NCBI RefSeq assembly: GCF_001641265.1
Contig: NW_020167537.1
Span: forward strand, 124,001 to 188,000
From: Pseudogymnoascus destructans
Taxonomy: Eukaryota > Ascomycota > Leotiomycetes > Thelebolales > Thelebolaceae
Reading direction: 5' to 3'
Length of the DNA: 64,000 nucleotides
In this document: positions 21,221 through 32,229 of the stretch, piece by piece
How the letters are laid out: each line of letters begins with the position of its first letter
Numbering within the stretch: position 1 is the first letter of the stretch
Notes under the pieces: model-generated
The model's database searches: none
The model's input: only the letters and a program-made list of their open reading frames with translations
What the model was told of the DNA's origin: nothing
Position numbers and translations under genes: made by a program

Positions 21221-21855
21221 ATGCCTGCTGTTGGACAGGTCTTTGTGGAAGACCTAAGCGAGGTCTTTGTGGATGCCAACATCCACATTTACCTTCCTCC
21301 TGCTGCCCGGGAGTCCCTGCCCCGTCCTCTGCCTATGTTGGCACCTCGGGTGTACATGACTGTTCCGTACGGGACTCCTGGAAATGTTCGCCTTGAACAC
21401 CTGCAAGAAATTGCAGGGTTCTACATCCAGGCAGCGGGAGAGAATGTCGCTCGGGTCTCCCAGGTGAGATCCATGGGTTGTGAGCAGTGTGATGCTGCGT
21501 ACGGAGAAGAGGGATCTCGGCAGATTCCCTTCTTTACAGTATGCATATCCTTTGGGAATGTGCAGGGTGGTGCCTGTGCTTCCTGTGTCATGAAACATCA
21601 GGCTGCAGCCTGCTCTCTTCGTGAGTACTTCCCTTCCCTGTTGACTTATGTACCTTTTAGCGTTCTTATGAGTCCGTACGAGCTAACGCTTATAGATTCC
21701 TCCCAAGATGATCAGGCCTCCCAAGATGATCAGGAGCCCACCCTCCTCTGAAGGATGACACTCCTCGTCCTGGAGAACGTGCTGGGACTTGGGCCCATGT
21801 GCGGAAGTTGGCGCTTGAGGCTGCACAAAGAAATGGTGGTAGGAATGCTGTTTAA
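21221..21855 (+). CDS. DUF3716-like Cys-rich protein, cargo ORF antisense to copia pol
   Basis: ATG at 21221. The ORF is open to 21751 without splicing (176 aa). Its core CEQCDAAYGEE ..FFTVCISF ..GGACASCVMKHQAAACSLR has the C-x2-C ... C ... C-x2-C ... C spacing of DUF3716, a fungal domain of unknown function. A donor GTGAGT at 21621 follows the core. Acceptors at 21695 (TATAG, with branch GCTAAC) or at 21733 (ATCAG) are possible; the second gives a different tail (HPPLKDDTPRPGERAGTW to NGGRNAV, stop 21853-21855), the first ends at 21751. An 18-bp direct repeat (21700-21736) duplicates the second acceptor area. It lies between copia pol and the polypurine tract, on the opposite strand, and carries the same CGTACG motif. 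Function unknown. Confidence 0.65.
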
Positions 21856-23149
21856 GTAGGGATTTGGATGTACGGACTTGTGGTTCTTGGGTTTTTCTTG
21901 TTTTGCGGTGGCTTTCTTGTATAGATTGACAGAAATGGCAATGGATTTCTTGGTGATTCTTGTGCCATTCTTGTGACAGCTCCGTACGTAAGTGTAAATG
22001 TATGAAAAGTCAGGGATTATCCTGTTTTTATATGGTAAAAGTCGGGGATTTCCCTTGTTACCCTTGATTTCCCCCCTTTTGTTGAAGTGGGTTTTTTATT
22101 TCGAAAAAATATGAAATCCGCGTGCATAGTGTTGTATCTAGCTCATACGGATCTATGAAACTGTCGAAAAAGAGTGTATGTTTGTTAGGTCCCAAGGTAT
22201 TCCATTGGGAAAGTTGAAATAAGAGCGCATAGTGAAACTGGGTGTAACTGTAGGCGGCTTGGTAATTCTGAGAGTTCTATGTTCGTACGGAGCTCATCAG
22301 TCTCCTGTTCTTGTATTGCCTCGCATTTTAGTTGGTGAAGTAGAAATCTAGATCTTGTGATCTAGGGGGCTCGTTTCCGAGGTACAAAGGTAGCCACTGC
22401 TTCGTACGGAGTTGTGCTCTTAAGTAAGCACTCCTATAGGAGGTGCTTTATGTCCACAAGGTTTAAATGGTTAATAAACTCCTCGTGTCTTTGGCATGGT
22501 CGGGCTTTTGTAAACCTGTCTGCTGGCATCTCGTACGTAGCTATCCACTTGATATTGAGATTGCGTCTCTCTCCCTCCTGTCTTAGCCAGTGGGAGTGAA
22601 TATCAATATGCTTGAGTTTTGTAACTAGCTTCAGGGACTCTTTGAGTAAGAGCCGTATGGTCTGCATATTGTCACATTGTAGGGTGGACTTCTCATTAAG
22701 ATCAAGTTTGATAGTTGAGAAAAATCGCTGCCACCAATAGAGCTGTTTTGCACTCTGTGATAGAGCTAGAAGCTCAGCTTCTGTAGTTGAGGTTGATATG
22801 GTTTTCTGCTTTGTACAGCGCCAGTCAATTGCTCCTCCAAAGAGTGTGAAGAGATACCCTTCTGTACTCTTTCTTGTAGCTTCACAATCTGTGCACGAAG
22901 CATCACTAGAGCATTGGAAGCGTGGTGTATTGATCTTTGGTCCGTACTGGAGGGTTAGATGTTTTGTCTCCTTTAGATAGAGTATAAGTCGATAGACTGC
23001 TGCCATGTGGTCTGGTCCTGGGTTAACAAGGTATTCGGATAGTTTCTGCACCATACGGGATATATCTGTCTTGTAACCACTGCAGCGTAGTTGGTAGATC
23101 CTACTTTCTGTTGATATAGGTGGATTTGCTGTTTGTCTGCTTGCCCATC

Positions 23150-24058
23150 TGTCATACTGACATTCGTTGCACTCAGTTTGCTATCAAACTCAAGAGCAAA
23201 CTTAGAAATCTCCTCCTCAAACCTACAAGTCACTATACATATTTTGGCTTGTCACACCAACAACAAGAGCAATACTACTCAACGATTGCTATAACCCTCT
23301 ATGATTCATTACACGTCATTGCTCCTGAGTTACTGCGCCAATATGACCACATAGCATATCTCTACAACCCTCTATGATTCATTACATGACATCACTCCTT
23401 AGTTACTGGGCTAATACTACACATGACATATCTCTATCAACTAGAGGCCTAGGAACATGAACAATAGCTCCAAAAGCTTCTACAATCTTCTATGATTCAT
23501 TACACGTCATCTTTCCTTAGTTACCCACAAGATTGGTTAAGTTATGACATAATTTGTCTATAGGGGTACTCTGACCTTGGACCTCCTTTCACTTCCTATA
23601 GGCTAGGAACCTAGGAGATGGTTCTATGGGATTCTCTTACGTCGACTACAGTTACCAAGCCTGGTTAGTCATGGAAAGTCATGGAAAATGAGAGAACTAC
23701 ACTCCTTTAGCATAAATAGGATTGCCCTTTCCTTAAGAAAGGGCAAGCAGACAATACAGTAAATCGACTATCACATACTTCCACGTCTTTTCCAAGCTTC
23801 CAAGCATTGATCTTGTTACTCCTTGTTTCTGAAAAGTCAGTGAGGTGCTAACCTCTGACTTATCCCTCAGTTCTCAGACTCAACATTTGTTACAACTTGT
23901 CTAAACCACTCCACTACATCATACACCTGATTGCTGCATTGTGGAATAGTCTAAGCTACGACCCTTTGGCTCTGTTTCCTAAGACAGTGTGTTGTCTTAG
24001 TAAAATCATCCCTTCCTTGGGTGGCTAGATTCTCACATCTGGTGCACCCACCATTACA
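23150..24058 (+). repeat. Solo LTR, family 3, copy 1 (909 bp)
   Basis: Starts TGTCATACTGACATTCG, ends GGTGCACCCACCATTACA; target duplication CCATC at 23145-23149 and 24059-24063. Removing it restores the copia frame TPYDG-QADKQQ. Contains direct repeats of TCTATGATTCATTACA plus GTCATC...CTTAGTTAC. Confidence 0.93.
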
Positions 24059-24293
24059 CCATCGTATGGAGTGAGATTGTCATTAACCATTGGAACCTTA
24101 ACTGTTTTCGACAATGGCGTTACTCCGTACGTAGTCGTTATTTTGTCGATGTATGAGTTCTGGTATAGCCAGAGTGTTCTCTCTGTCCGGTCTCTTATAA
24201 TTCTTATTCCTAAGAACCATTCAAGTTCTCCTATTTCGCAGAATTCATAGGCTTCCATGAGTTTCATACGGAACTCTGTTGCTTCTGCCTTAT

Positions 24294-25229
24294 TGTCATA
24301 CTGACATTCGTTGCACTCAGTTTGCTATCAAACTCAAGAGCAAACTTAGAAATCTCCTCCTCAAACCTACAAGTCACCATACATATCTTGGCTTATCACA
24401 CCAACAACAGAAGCAATACTACTCAACGATTGCTGCAAACTCTTCTACTACATCTGTTTATGCTACATACATCACGGCATATCATTTGGACACTCATTGA
24501 ACAAGTTATTAAGAAAATCTCCTCCTTAAGGGGGTGGGTCAATACTACCACATGGCATATCTCTACCAACTAGAGGCCTAGGAACATGAACGATAGCTCT
24601 AGAAGCTTCTACAACCCTCTATGATTCATTACACGTCATCGCTCCTTAGTTACCCACAAGATTGGTTAAGTTATGACATAATTTGTCTATAGGTACTCTG
24701 ACCTTGGACCTCCTTTTCACTTCCTATAGGCTAGGAACCCAAGAGATGGTTCTATGGGATTCTCTTACGTTCACTACATGATTAGCAAGCTAGTTGTGGG
24801 TCGCACTTGATTTCTAATACATTTACCAAGCCTGGTTAGTCATGGAAAGTCATGGAAAATGAGAGAACTACACTCCTTTGGCATAAATAGGATTGCCCTT
24901 TCCTTAAGAAAGGGCAAGCAGGCAATACAGTAAATCGACTAGCACATACTTCCACGTCTTTTCCAAGCTTCCAAGCATTGATCTTGTTATTCTCTGTTTT
25001 TGAAAAGTCAGTGAGGTGCTAACCTCTGACTTACCCCTGAGTTCTCAGACTCAACATTTGTTGCAACTTGTCTAAACCACTTCACCACATCATACACCTG
25101 ATTGCTGCGTTGTGGAATAGTCTAAGCTACAACCCTTTGGCTCTGTTTCCTAAGACAGTGTGTTGTCTTAGTAAATTCATCCCTTCCTTGGGTGGCTAGA
25201 TTCTCATATCTGGTGCACCCACCATTACA
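24294..25229 (+). repeat. Solo LTR, family 3, copy 2 (936 bp)
   Basis: Same ends as copy 1; target duplication CTTAT at 24289-24293 and 25230-25234. It sits between the RT active-site block and ELEWFLGIRI in the copia element. Confidence 0.93.
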
Positions 25230-26895
25230 CTTATGGTAGGGGTGGCTTAGAATGCAGATATCATCTACATAGAAGAACACAATGATTGTAGATGAGATGA
25301 ATAGGCACTGGGCTTCTGGGACCTGTACGAGGCCTAGCTTCTTCAGTGTATCTGAAAAGTCGCGGAACCATAGGAGTGGTGACCGTCGGAGTCCATATAA
25401 GGCCCTGTTGAGTTTCCAGCATTGTCCTTGCTCCTCAAAACTGTCAGCACACCGTACGTAGAGCTCCTCATCAATTCGGCCATTTCTAAAGGCGTGACTG
25501 CATCTAATTGTTCAGTATCCAAATCGAAGTAGGCTGTAATAGCCATTAAAGCTCAAAAGGTCTTTGAAGCAAGTGTTGCTGCGTACGTCTCATCATGTAT
25601 TGAATAGCTTTGTAGGTCCCCTCTTACAACAAGTCTAGCCTTGTATTTGACAAGGTAGCCATTATCGTCAAATTTGTAGGTAAATACCCACATTAGTGGA
25701 ATGACAAAACTCCGTACAGTGCTGTCTGGCATCGATTTGAAGGTGTCTTGCTTCCGAAGGTCTATTATTTCCTTTTCTGCTGCAGCTTTGAAACCAAGCC
25801 TATGAGGGTGGTTTGAAGCTGGTTCCAATACTTCGGAGCAGCAGGGAGCTCCGTACGATGTATCTTACGTTTCTGGAACTCTGTACCAACGATGAAAGCT
25901 TGGTGCTGGCTTATCCTTGCTTCTGGGTGTGCAATGGTTGCAAGGTAGACGTCATGTCTCCGTACACTGTCTTCTGAACACTCTGGTGTCATTTCAGGTG
26001 TCTGGAGTTGAGGCTCTTCATGTTGGACCTCTATCTCCTTTTGAGGTTCTACCTCTACTGCTTCCTCTTGTTGAAGAGCTGTATCTGTTGTTTCTGCCTT
26101 GTACGTAGTTGATGTTTCTTGTAGAGGTTGTAGAGCTGCGCGCTCCTCTTTATATTTCTCTCCTTCCTTTTCTAAAAGGTCAGGAAGTTCAATACTGTCT
26201 TTTGGAGCTCCAATTCTACAACTGTAGCTTCGTACGATGGATCATACACCTTTGTCTCGTCAAAAGTAACGTCCTTGGTTACTATAACCCTCTTAAGATT
26301 TGGAACCCATATTCTAAAGATGTTTGTAGAGTTGTAGCCAATAAGATAGCCTATTTGGGCATTCCTATCTATCCTCTTTAGCTTTGGTTGCTTAAGGAGG
26401 AGTGTGTAGGCTCTACATCCATAGGCGCGGATATGAGAGAGTAAGGGCTTAGTAAGCTCTGGCTTTTGAAGCTGCGAGGGTAGGGACTGGAGTAGAAGTC
26501 CGTACAGAGTCTCATCATTAATGACAGATGATGGAGACCGGTTTATAAGGTAACCTGCAGTCTGAAATATTTCAGGCCAAATTCCTTGTGGTAGGTTGCC
26601 TGCTTCCTTTAAAGCTCGTGAGCGTGTGATTATCATACGGCCTGAACGTTCGATTCCACCATTTGGTTCGGCAGTGTACGGGGGTGTAAGCTGCACTTTG
26701 TATCCTTCATCTGCAATCCATGCATCCCATTCATCTCCAAGTGATCTCTCACCATCAAGGAAGAAGATCTTTACCTTATAACCCCATCGTCTCCGTATGT
26801 AGCTTACAAAGTCCTTAATTGTTTGTAGGACTGTGCCTTGCCTCTTGTCTTTAATGGTGTAGACATGGTTCATGCGGCAGAAATCACACTGTAAG

Positions 26896-26953
26896 TATGG
26901 CTTTACCGATAATCCGTACGGAGATCACGTGAGAGCATGTGACTATTACAACA
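26896..26953 (-). repeat. Truncated 5' LTR of copia element
   Basis: About 58 bp matching 20870-20926, then divergence into integrase coding sequence at about 26890. Confidence 0.75.
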
Positions 26954-27529
26954 AACTCTAATTCGCCCGTGTCCCCACGGGCCGCGAGTTGTGGCTAGGG
27001 TACCACCCGAACCCACCCATCAAATCTCCCCTTGACCTCAGCCGCACTCATCCAGGAAATCGAGCGGCGGTTGTTGCAGTTTCTGGATGGAGTATACCAC
27101 TGGTTCGCCCGCGAACAGCCAAGAATGCAGCCAAGCGCGGCATCCGAGGCTGGCTCGCGTCGACATTTGGCGACATTGTTGCGTTGCTGTTCATAGAGGA
27201 AGAGGGACTCGGTACTTAGCCAGCCTTGTCCAAATGAGGTGAGAGCAAGCGATCTGTAACGAAGAGAGTGGTATATTGAGGGAGCTCCACCACCCCCTTT
27301 CCCTTCATCTTTCCCCAAAGAAGTCGTTATCATTTCTCAAAAGCATCCACACACATCCACCCATGACTAGCCACTAGCATCGCCCACCTCTGCTCCTCGG
27401 TCCAATCCATACATAAGCTAGGTCGCATCCCGCCCGCCTTCTCTTCGTTCTCTCTTTCGCCTTGGTCCTCCCTTAACTTATTCATTCTCACTTCCAAGCC
27501 CCCATCCCAACCAAAGACCCCCTGATGAA
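26954..27529. other. Upstream region of MARVEL gene
   Basis: GC-rich unique sequence followed by a pyrimidine-rich stretch (27400-27520) that probably contains the promoter and 5' leader of the gene starting at 27530. No other feature seen. Confidence 0.5.
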
Positions 27530-28505
27530 ATGGCGACCGAACCCCCCCACCCATTGTGGCTCAAAATTGTCCTTGGCTTCCAGCTGTTCTTTGCCATCGT
27601 CACTCTCGGCCTCTCAGCCTATGGTCTCTCCGTCGCCGGCTCCTACAGCAGCTTCGGCCTCAACATCTTCACCTCTATCGCGACATTCGCCTACATCGGC
27701 TACGTCGTAGCCTTCACTTTCTTCGTCCCGACCCTCTACAACATCTACATTTCTCTCGGTTTCCAGGCCTTCCTAGCAATCTTCTGGCTCGCCACCTTCG
27801 GTACCCTTGCGGCGCTCGCCGCGGTCTTTGGAACTGCCGAGTCGTACAACTATACCGGCGGCGGCTACTACTATAGATATAGCAGCGGCGGGTTATCCGA
27901 CAGTTCGACGAGCGTCTCAGACACAACTAAGGCCTCTGCCGCGCTTACGGCATTCATCTGGGTCTCCTTTGTCGCTACCCTTGTCTACACCAGTATGTCC
28001 CCACCCCCCACAACCCCAATATAACAAGGAACCCATCTAACACCCTCCAGCCCTCGCAGCCATCCGCCAGAACCGCGATACGAGCGCCGCCGCCCCCGCC
28101 GCAACCGAAGAGCACAAGTTGGGCGCCGTCGGTGGCCCAACACCCACTTCTTACCAGCCGGTCGAACAGTACGCCCAACAGCCGCAGTACACCCCTCCAT
28201 ACGCCGCCCCCGGCGCAGAATACCCCCCGCAGCAGCAGCAGTTCCAGGAGCAGCCAACGGGATACCCCCCGCAGCAGTTCCAGCAGCCAACGGCCTACCC
28301 CCAGCAGACTAGCAGCCCAGCCCCATACCAGCAGGCCCCTGTCCAATACCCGCAGCAGGCTGGCAGCCCAGCACCATACCAGCAGGCCCCTGTCCAGTAC
28401 CCGCAGCAGGCTGGGAGCCCAGCACCATACCAGCAGTCCCCCATCCAGCACCCACACCAGACCGGGAGCCCTGCGCCAGCAGGTAATATTCAGGAGGCGC
28501 CCTAA
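27530..28505 (+). CDS. MARVEL-domain membrane protein with Pro/Gln-rich tail
   Basis: 305 aa from exons 27530-27992 and 28051-28505; 58-bp intron with donor GTATGT, branch TCTAAC, acceptor TCCAG. Four transmembrane segments fill the first 155 residues (IVLGFQLFFAIVTLGLSAYG; IFTSIATFAYIGYVVAFTFF; ISLGFQAFLAIFWLATFGTL; ALTAFIWVSFVATLVYT). The spliced joint is VYT-TLAAIRQNRDTSAA. The cytoplasmic tail has tandem repeats of the type PAPYQQAPVQYPQQAGS (at least three). MARVEL proteins in fungi are plasma-membrane or vesicle proteins (Nce102-like family in a wide sense); specific role unknown. Confidence 0.9.
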
Positions 28506-29074
28506 GCGCCGCAGTAATAGAGTGTTTAAATACTGGGGTGAGTGGTAGAGAGCTAGGATCGCGTGTGCGGAGGGGTTAGTGGGAGGATCGGGCGCGTTGA
28601 TGCGCCTGAGGGTTCGTGCGTGAGGCGCCTAGACGGCGGACGAGGAAGAGAGGTGCGATGCGATATACCCTTGTGCATCGAGCAGAGACTGGCGCACTTA
28701 TTTTGGCCGCTTTATGGATGTGGAAACAAAAAATATCTCATCTCCCATTGTTTAATTTGGATCTCGGATCTTCAAATTTGGGCTCGCTGCGACGGTTGGA
28801 AATATTTTTTGTCACATTCCTTTTTTGAGGTTGGCAGGAGAATTGGGAGTGTTGTGTCGTGGTTTACATACGAGATGGGAACAGATATACCTATAAATAT
28901 TAATGATTTTTAAACAATTGTATTGCATGTTTCGATCGAAGGATGGAGTTACTACACATAAGTTATCGGCGCATTCGATAACGCTTAGTCACGTGTACCT
29001 TTGTATAAAACCCCAAACCTCATATTGGCACTCTAACTTACCATGCACTACCTCATACAATCCCCTCGCCCACC
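28506..29074. other. Intergenic region
   Basis: About 570 bp between two genes read in the same direction. AT-rich in the second half (28850-29000). Presumably 3' UTR of the MARVEL gene and promoter of the next; no specific site recognised. Confidence 0.45.
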
Positions 29075-29849
29075 ATGCCTATCATTCGTAAAGCTCTCTA
29101 CACCGCCGTCCTTGGCACCACGGGTGTGACCGGCCTTGCTTTCTTTACCACCCGCAAAAGCATCATTGTCCCCGTCCCAGCCATAGACCCTATTTACAGC
29201 TCCTCGGCCTACCTCGCTCAGAACCCCAATAACAACCCCGTGACGCAAGATATTGTCATCCGGCGCTTACCCCTATCGAGTATCCGTCCCGAGCTCCTCG
29301 AAAAGGAGGGCGCGCTCGTAGAGGCTGCCACGGCCGGCGTGTTCGGGGGTCTGGGTGAGCTCACCATCCTGATCATCTCCATCTCGTGACCCAGCGCAGA
29401 AGCAAAGGCGCCGATGGCAAGAATTAATAGATAGATGTGACTAACTCCACCTAGCATACGAATTCCAGCGCCGCTATCTCGAGCGCAAATACCGCAATCC
29501 CTCCACTGAGACGGATCTCTGGACGCGCTCCGCCATTAACTCCTCTGATTTCGCAAAAGGCACCATCATCACTGACCACTTCGAGGTCGTGGACCGGTCG
29601 CCGACGCAAGTGACGGTGCGCTGTGGCGGGTCGCCTAGGGAGCAGGGAGTGAGGGGGGGGGATGGGCTGTTCAAGGTTGCAGCGCGTGTTGAGAAGGAGA
29701 GGGGGGAGGTGGAGTTGAGCTTGACGAGTGTGTTTTTCCAGGGGAAGGGGGTGGCGGCGGCCCAGCCGATGTCGCCGTGGATTAAGTGGCTGCATGGGGT
29801 CTATGGAAAACTCTGGATAGAGGATGCGGCGAGGAGGGTGAAGGTGTAG
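29075..29849 (+). CDS. Conserved fungal protein of unknown function with N-terminal hydrophobic segment
   Basis: 224 aa from exons 29075-29354 and 29455-29849. The 100-bp intron has donor GTGAGC, branch GACTAAC and acceptor CCTAG; splicing joins GVFGGLG to YEFQRRYLERKYR through a shared codon. Residues about 8-26 (LYTAVLGTTGVTGLAFFTT) are a likely membrane or mitochondrial targeting segment. The rest is soluble, with WTRSAINSSDFAKGTIITDHFEVVDR and a C-terminal PWIKWLHGVYGKLWIEDA. I do not recognise a domain. Clean splice sites and uniform codon use support a real gene. Confidence 0.82.
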
Positions 29850-32229
29850 AGATTATTTTGGGTGGAAATGGTGGCACTGTGAGCTAGATGTGGGAAGTTT
29901 GTATATATGGTTACATATATGTAGAGTTTAAGATCTGTTGTAATAATGTGGAAAGTTGGCGTTTACGCTCTTAAAAAAGGTTTGCGGCCTTGATGGAAGT
30001 TGTGAGATCCGTCATCAGCTCGGTTTGCATTGATACAACAGACTTTGCTCTCCAACTTGGCGATATATATTCTAAGTCACTTGTTAGAAGGCCCTTCCTG
30101 AAAAAACTCTTTTGTTATTGCCTCAAGTTCTTGACTCTTCGCCTCCGAGTTCTCATACGCTTTTGGTTGAGCTCTCTCCGATGACTGTCACAGAAGCTAC
30201 TAATCTAGCTGGACGTCTCATATGATAATTGCTGCCTATGCCTGTCACGGCAGGCACTGGTGACACTGTACCTCGTTAGCAGGAGCTATCAACAGATCGA
30301 TCCTACCACTAAATAATGCTAGCTCTACCTCAAACTTTAAATTTTAAATTCTCATCATCCTGCCACTTCAACGTGATTTCTTGAGGCCGCCATTCTACTT
30401 CGTTCAGGCACGTTCTGCTTTAGCCCATCGCCCTCGGACCACCTTCTATGATCACTTCATAGAAATTGCCACCTTTTCAGTGAATCACTGCATCCCCTGA
30501 TATATAGTATGATAATAACACTGCCCCGATCAGACATTTACGTAACGTTTTTATTACAAATGCTCTCGTCGTCGTCCTTCCGCGAAAACACTGTATGCGC
30601 CCCCTTGACTCATACCCACGACAGGAAGACCCAGCCCCGCCGAGCTCTCCACCCCCTGATTTATCATTTTACAGATTGCAGCTTTGGGAGGCAAAGTTAC
30701 TAAGTCGACGGCAAGTATCGCAGCAACTGCCATAACCCAGAGGGGTGCTGGCTGCATAAATATACGTTCTAAATTGGCTATAATGGCAGGGCTTCACAAC
30801 ATCAATGTCTGCGCCTCCCGTGCTAGATAGCTGGTGGCAATGATTGAGGCACTTTGCAAGTATCATATTGCGCTAGTATCAAATTCAAACGAGCTTTACA
30901 GGAGCAATTCTGACTTAGCCACAGGTAATCGACGGATCTTTCTAAATTTCAGCTAAATTACAGGGGAGAATATAGTTTATTGAACTCATAGTCGACAAGT
31001 CTCAGCCAATGCTGTGGGGTTGGTGCAGAAGTTGTCGATCGCGATTATAGTTCATGAGGTGATTATTGCGAGAAGCTCATGACAAGAGGCACTAGTTTAC
31101 GAAAAGGGGTCACTGCCACGTAACAATTACACATACTCCCCAACGGGAATGGCTTCCTTCATTCTGATCGATCTATGCTAATTAGTGGGGATGCTTCATG
31201 GTTGAAATAGCCTTATGAGGGAATATCTGCGGGTGACCACGTGGATGTTCGGCTCCCTCTCTTAAGATCGTGTTCATCCTTTCGCCCTTTGTGCCGAAAG
31301 TCTTCCCAAGGATGCGGTACGTCTCTTTCAAGAGAGAGCGGCCAATATCTGGCTTATTTGCTAGAATCTTACTGACGTGGCAGAGATGCCGAGAAGAGGA
31401 GCCTTCCTCCATACGGGAATAAACCCTGTCATGATTTGCAGATGCGGGCGTGATGGCCTGGGACATGTGGCACCATAGCCGTCCCACGCACAGGCAAAGA
31501 TGAGCGTCTGAGGCCTGTTCAGTCCTCGCCAGAGAGAAGGATGGTAGCACCAGCGGCTGTTATACCGCGCGCTTCGTTACCACGAGCTTTTGTCTCAGGC
31601 TAACCTTTATAGAGAGTCACCACGGCTCTGGCGTATCGCTATCGATGGCTTTTTGGGCCCCGAAATTCTGCGCAACTTCCTTGTCGATGGGCTCCTTGGC
31701 GACATTGTTGGATAAAAGCGTCGTCCAAATATTGTGTGTCATGAGCCGCAGCATACCCTATGCCAGCCTGCGTCGACAGGTGTTCCTAGTTGCTGGGGGG
31801 TAATAGATGGTTGGCAACTGGCCATTAATTGCTCCGCTGTACGCTGTCATCTAGCAATCGCCTATTACGAACGAATAAAGGGGCCTTCTTGCATCAATGG
31901 TATCTTTATTGACATCGTAAATTTGTAATCCTCAGCGCAACGTGGTGTCTAGGCCACGACTAGCACCTACAACTATTTTCTCAAATTGACAAATTGCTCA
32001 CAACTTTTTCCCCTAGACCCTAAGTGCTCTACTTCCAGTCAATTACGCATTATAGCTCCCATCTACATCCATTTCTGCTCCTTTCGAGCACCCCTAGGTG
32101 GTGATGGAGGCCTCAACTCCCTAACGGCCGGATTTAGGCCCCTAAGGCAGCACTCGCCCTAGGAACCACAATCACCATCTAACCTCAACCGCACTTCTTA
32201 GAGACAGCAGAAGACACTCAGTACTAATA
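29850..32229. other. Long region without recognised genes
   Basis: About 2.4 kb, mixed composition. A 122-codon minus-strand frame at 31182-31550 lacks any motif I know. Several scattered short frames have no support. There is no terminal repeat or RNA gene I can defend. It may be decayed sequence. Confidence 0.45.

Larger units (their letters stand above)
22434..26873 (-). pseudogene. copia pol: integrase, reverse transcriptase, RNase H (broken)
   Basis: Integrase core at 26873-26170 includes FFLDGERSLGDEW and PPYTAEPNGGIERSGRMI (catalytic Asp and Glu blocks) and PYLINRSPS-like GYLINRSPSS. RT begins about 25828 (FKAAAEKEIIDLRKQDTF, WVFTYKFDDNGYLVKYKARL), with active site FYVDDICIL near 25260-25295, continues after the nested LTR at 24290 (ELEWFLGIRIIRDRT), and resumes after the first nested LTR. 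RNase H at 22434-23054 has SDASCTDC, TSTTEAELLALSQ and KHIDIHSHWLR. Two LTR insertions and at least one single-base loss (near 23080, shifting VVTRQ to DISRMVQKL) break the frame. Confidence 0.88.
21208..26920. repeat. Dispersed palindrome CGTACG at about 130-bp spacing
   Basis: Exact CGTACG hexamers at 21208, 21366, 21498, 21675, 21983, 22284, 22403, 22532, 24126, 25453, 25582, 25852, 26231 and 26915. One-mismatch forms are at 21870, 22144, 22654, 22943, 23052, 24063, 24265, 25325, 25713, 25961, 26100, 26501, 26634, 26676 and 26794; all but the one at 22943 are C-to-T or G-to-A changes at one of the two CpGs. The extended consensus is CTCCGTACGGAG. After removing the nested LTRs, most intervals are 109-161 bp. 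No copy lies inside the nested LTRs. Confidence 0.85.
20826..26953 (-). mobile_element. Ty1/copia retrotransposon with short LTRs and antisense cargo ORF
   Basis: Target duplication AACTC at 20821-20825 and 26954-26958. On the minus strand both termini begin TGTTGTAATAGTCACATG. The 3' LTR (minus sense) is complete at 20826-20926 (101 bp); the 5' copy retains only about 58 bp (26896-26953) and then runs straight into integrase sequence, so gag, protease and the start of integrase are gone. A G-rich polypurine tract (GTGGGGGGG) directly precedes the 3' LTR. Order on the minus strand: integrase (26873 to about 26170), linker, RT, RNase H (to 22434), then a 1.5-kb region holding an opposite-strand ORF. 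Two LTRs of another family (23150-24058, 24294-25229) are nested in it. Confidence 0.9.

Noticed and set aside
31182..31550. 122-aa minus-strand ORF
   Set aside because: No domain, no neighbours in frame, no splice sites; not distinguishable from chance.
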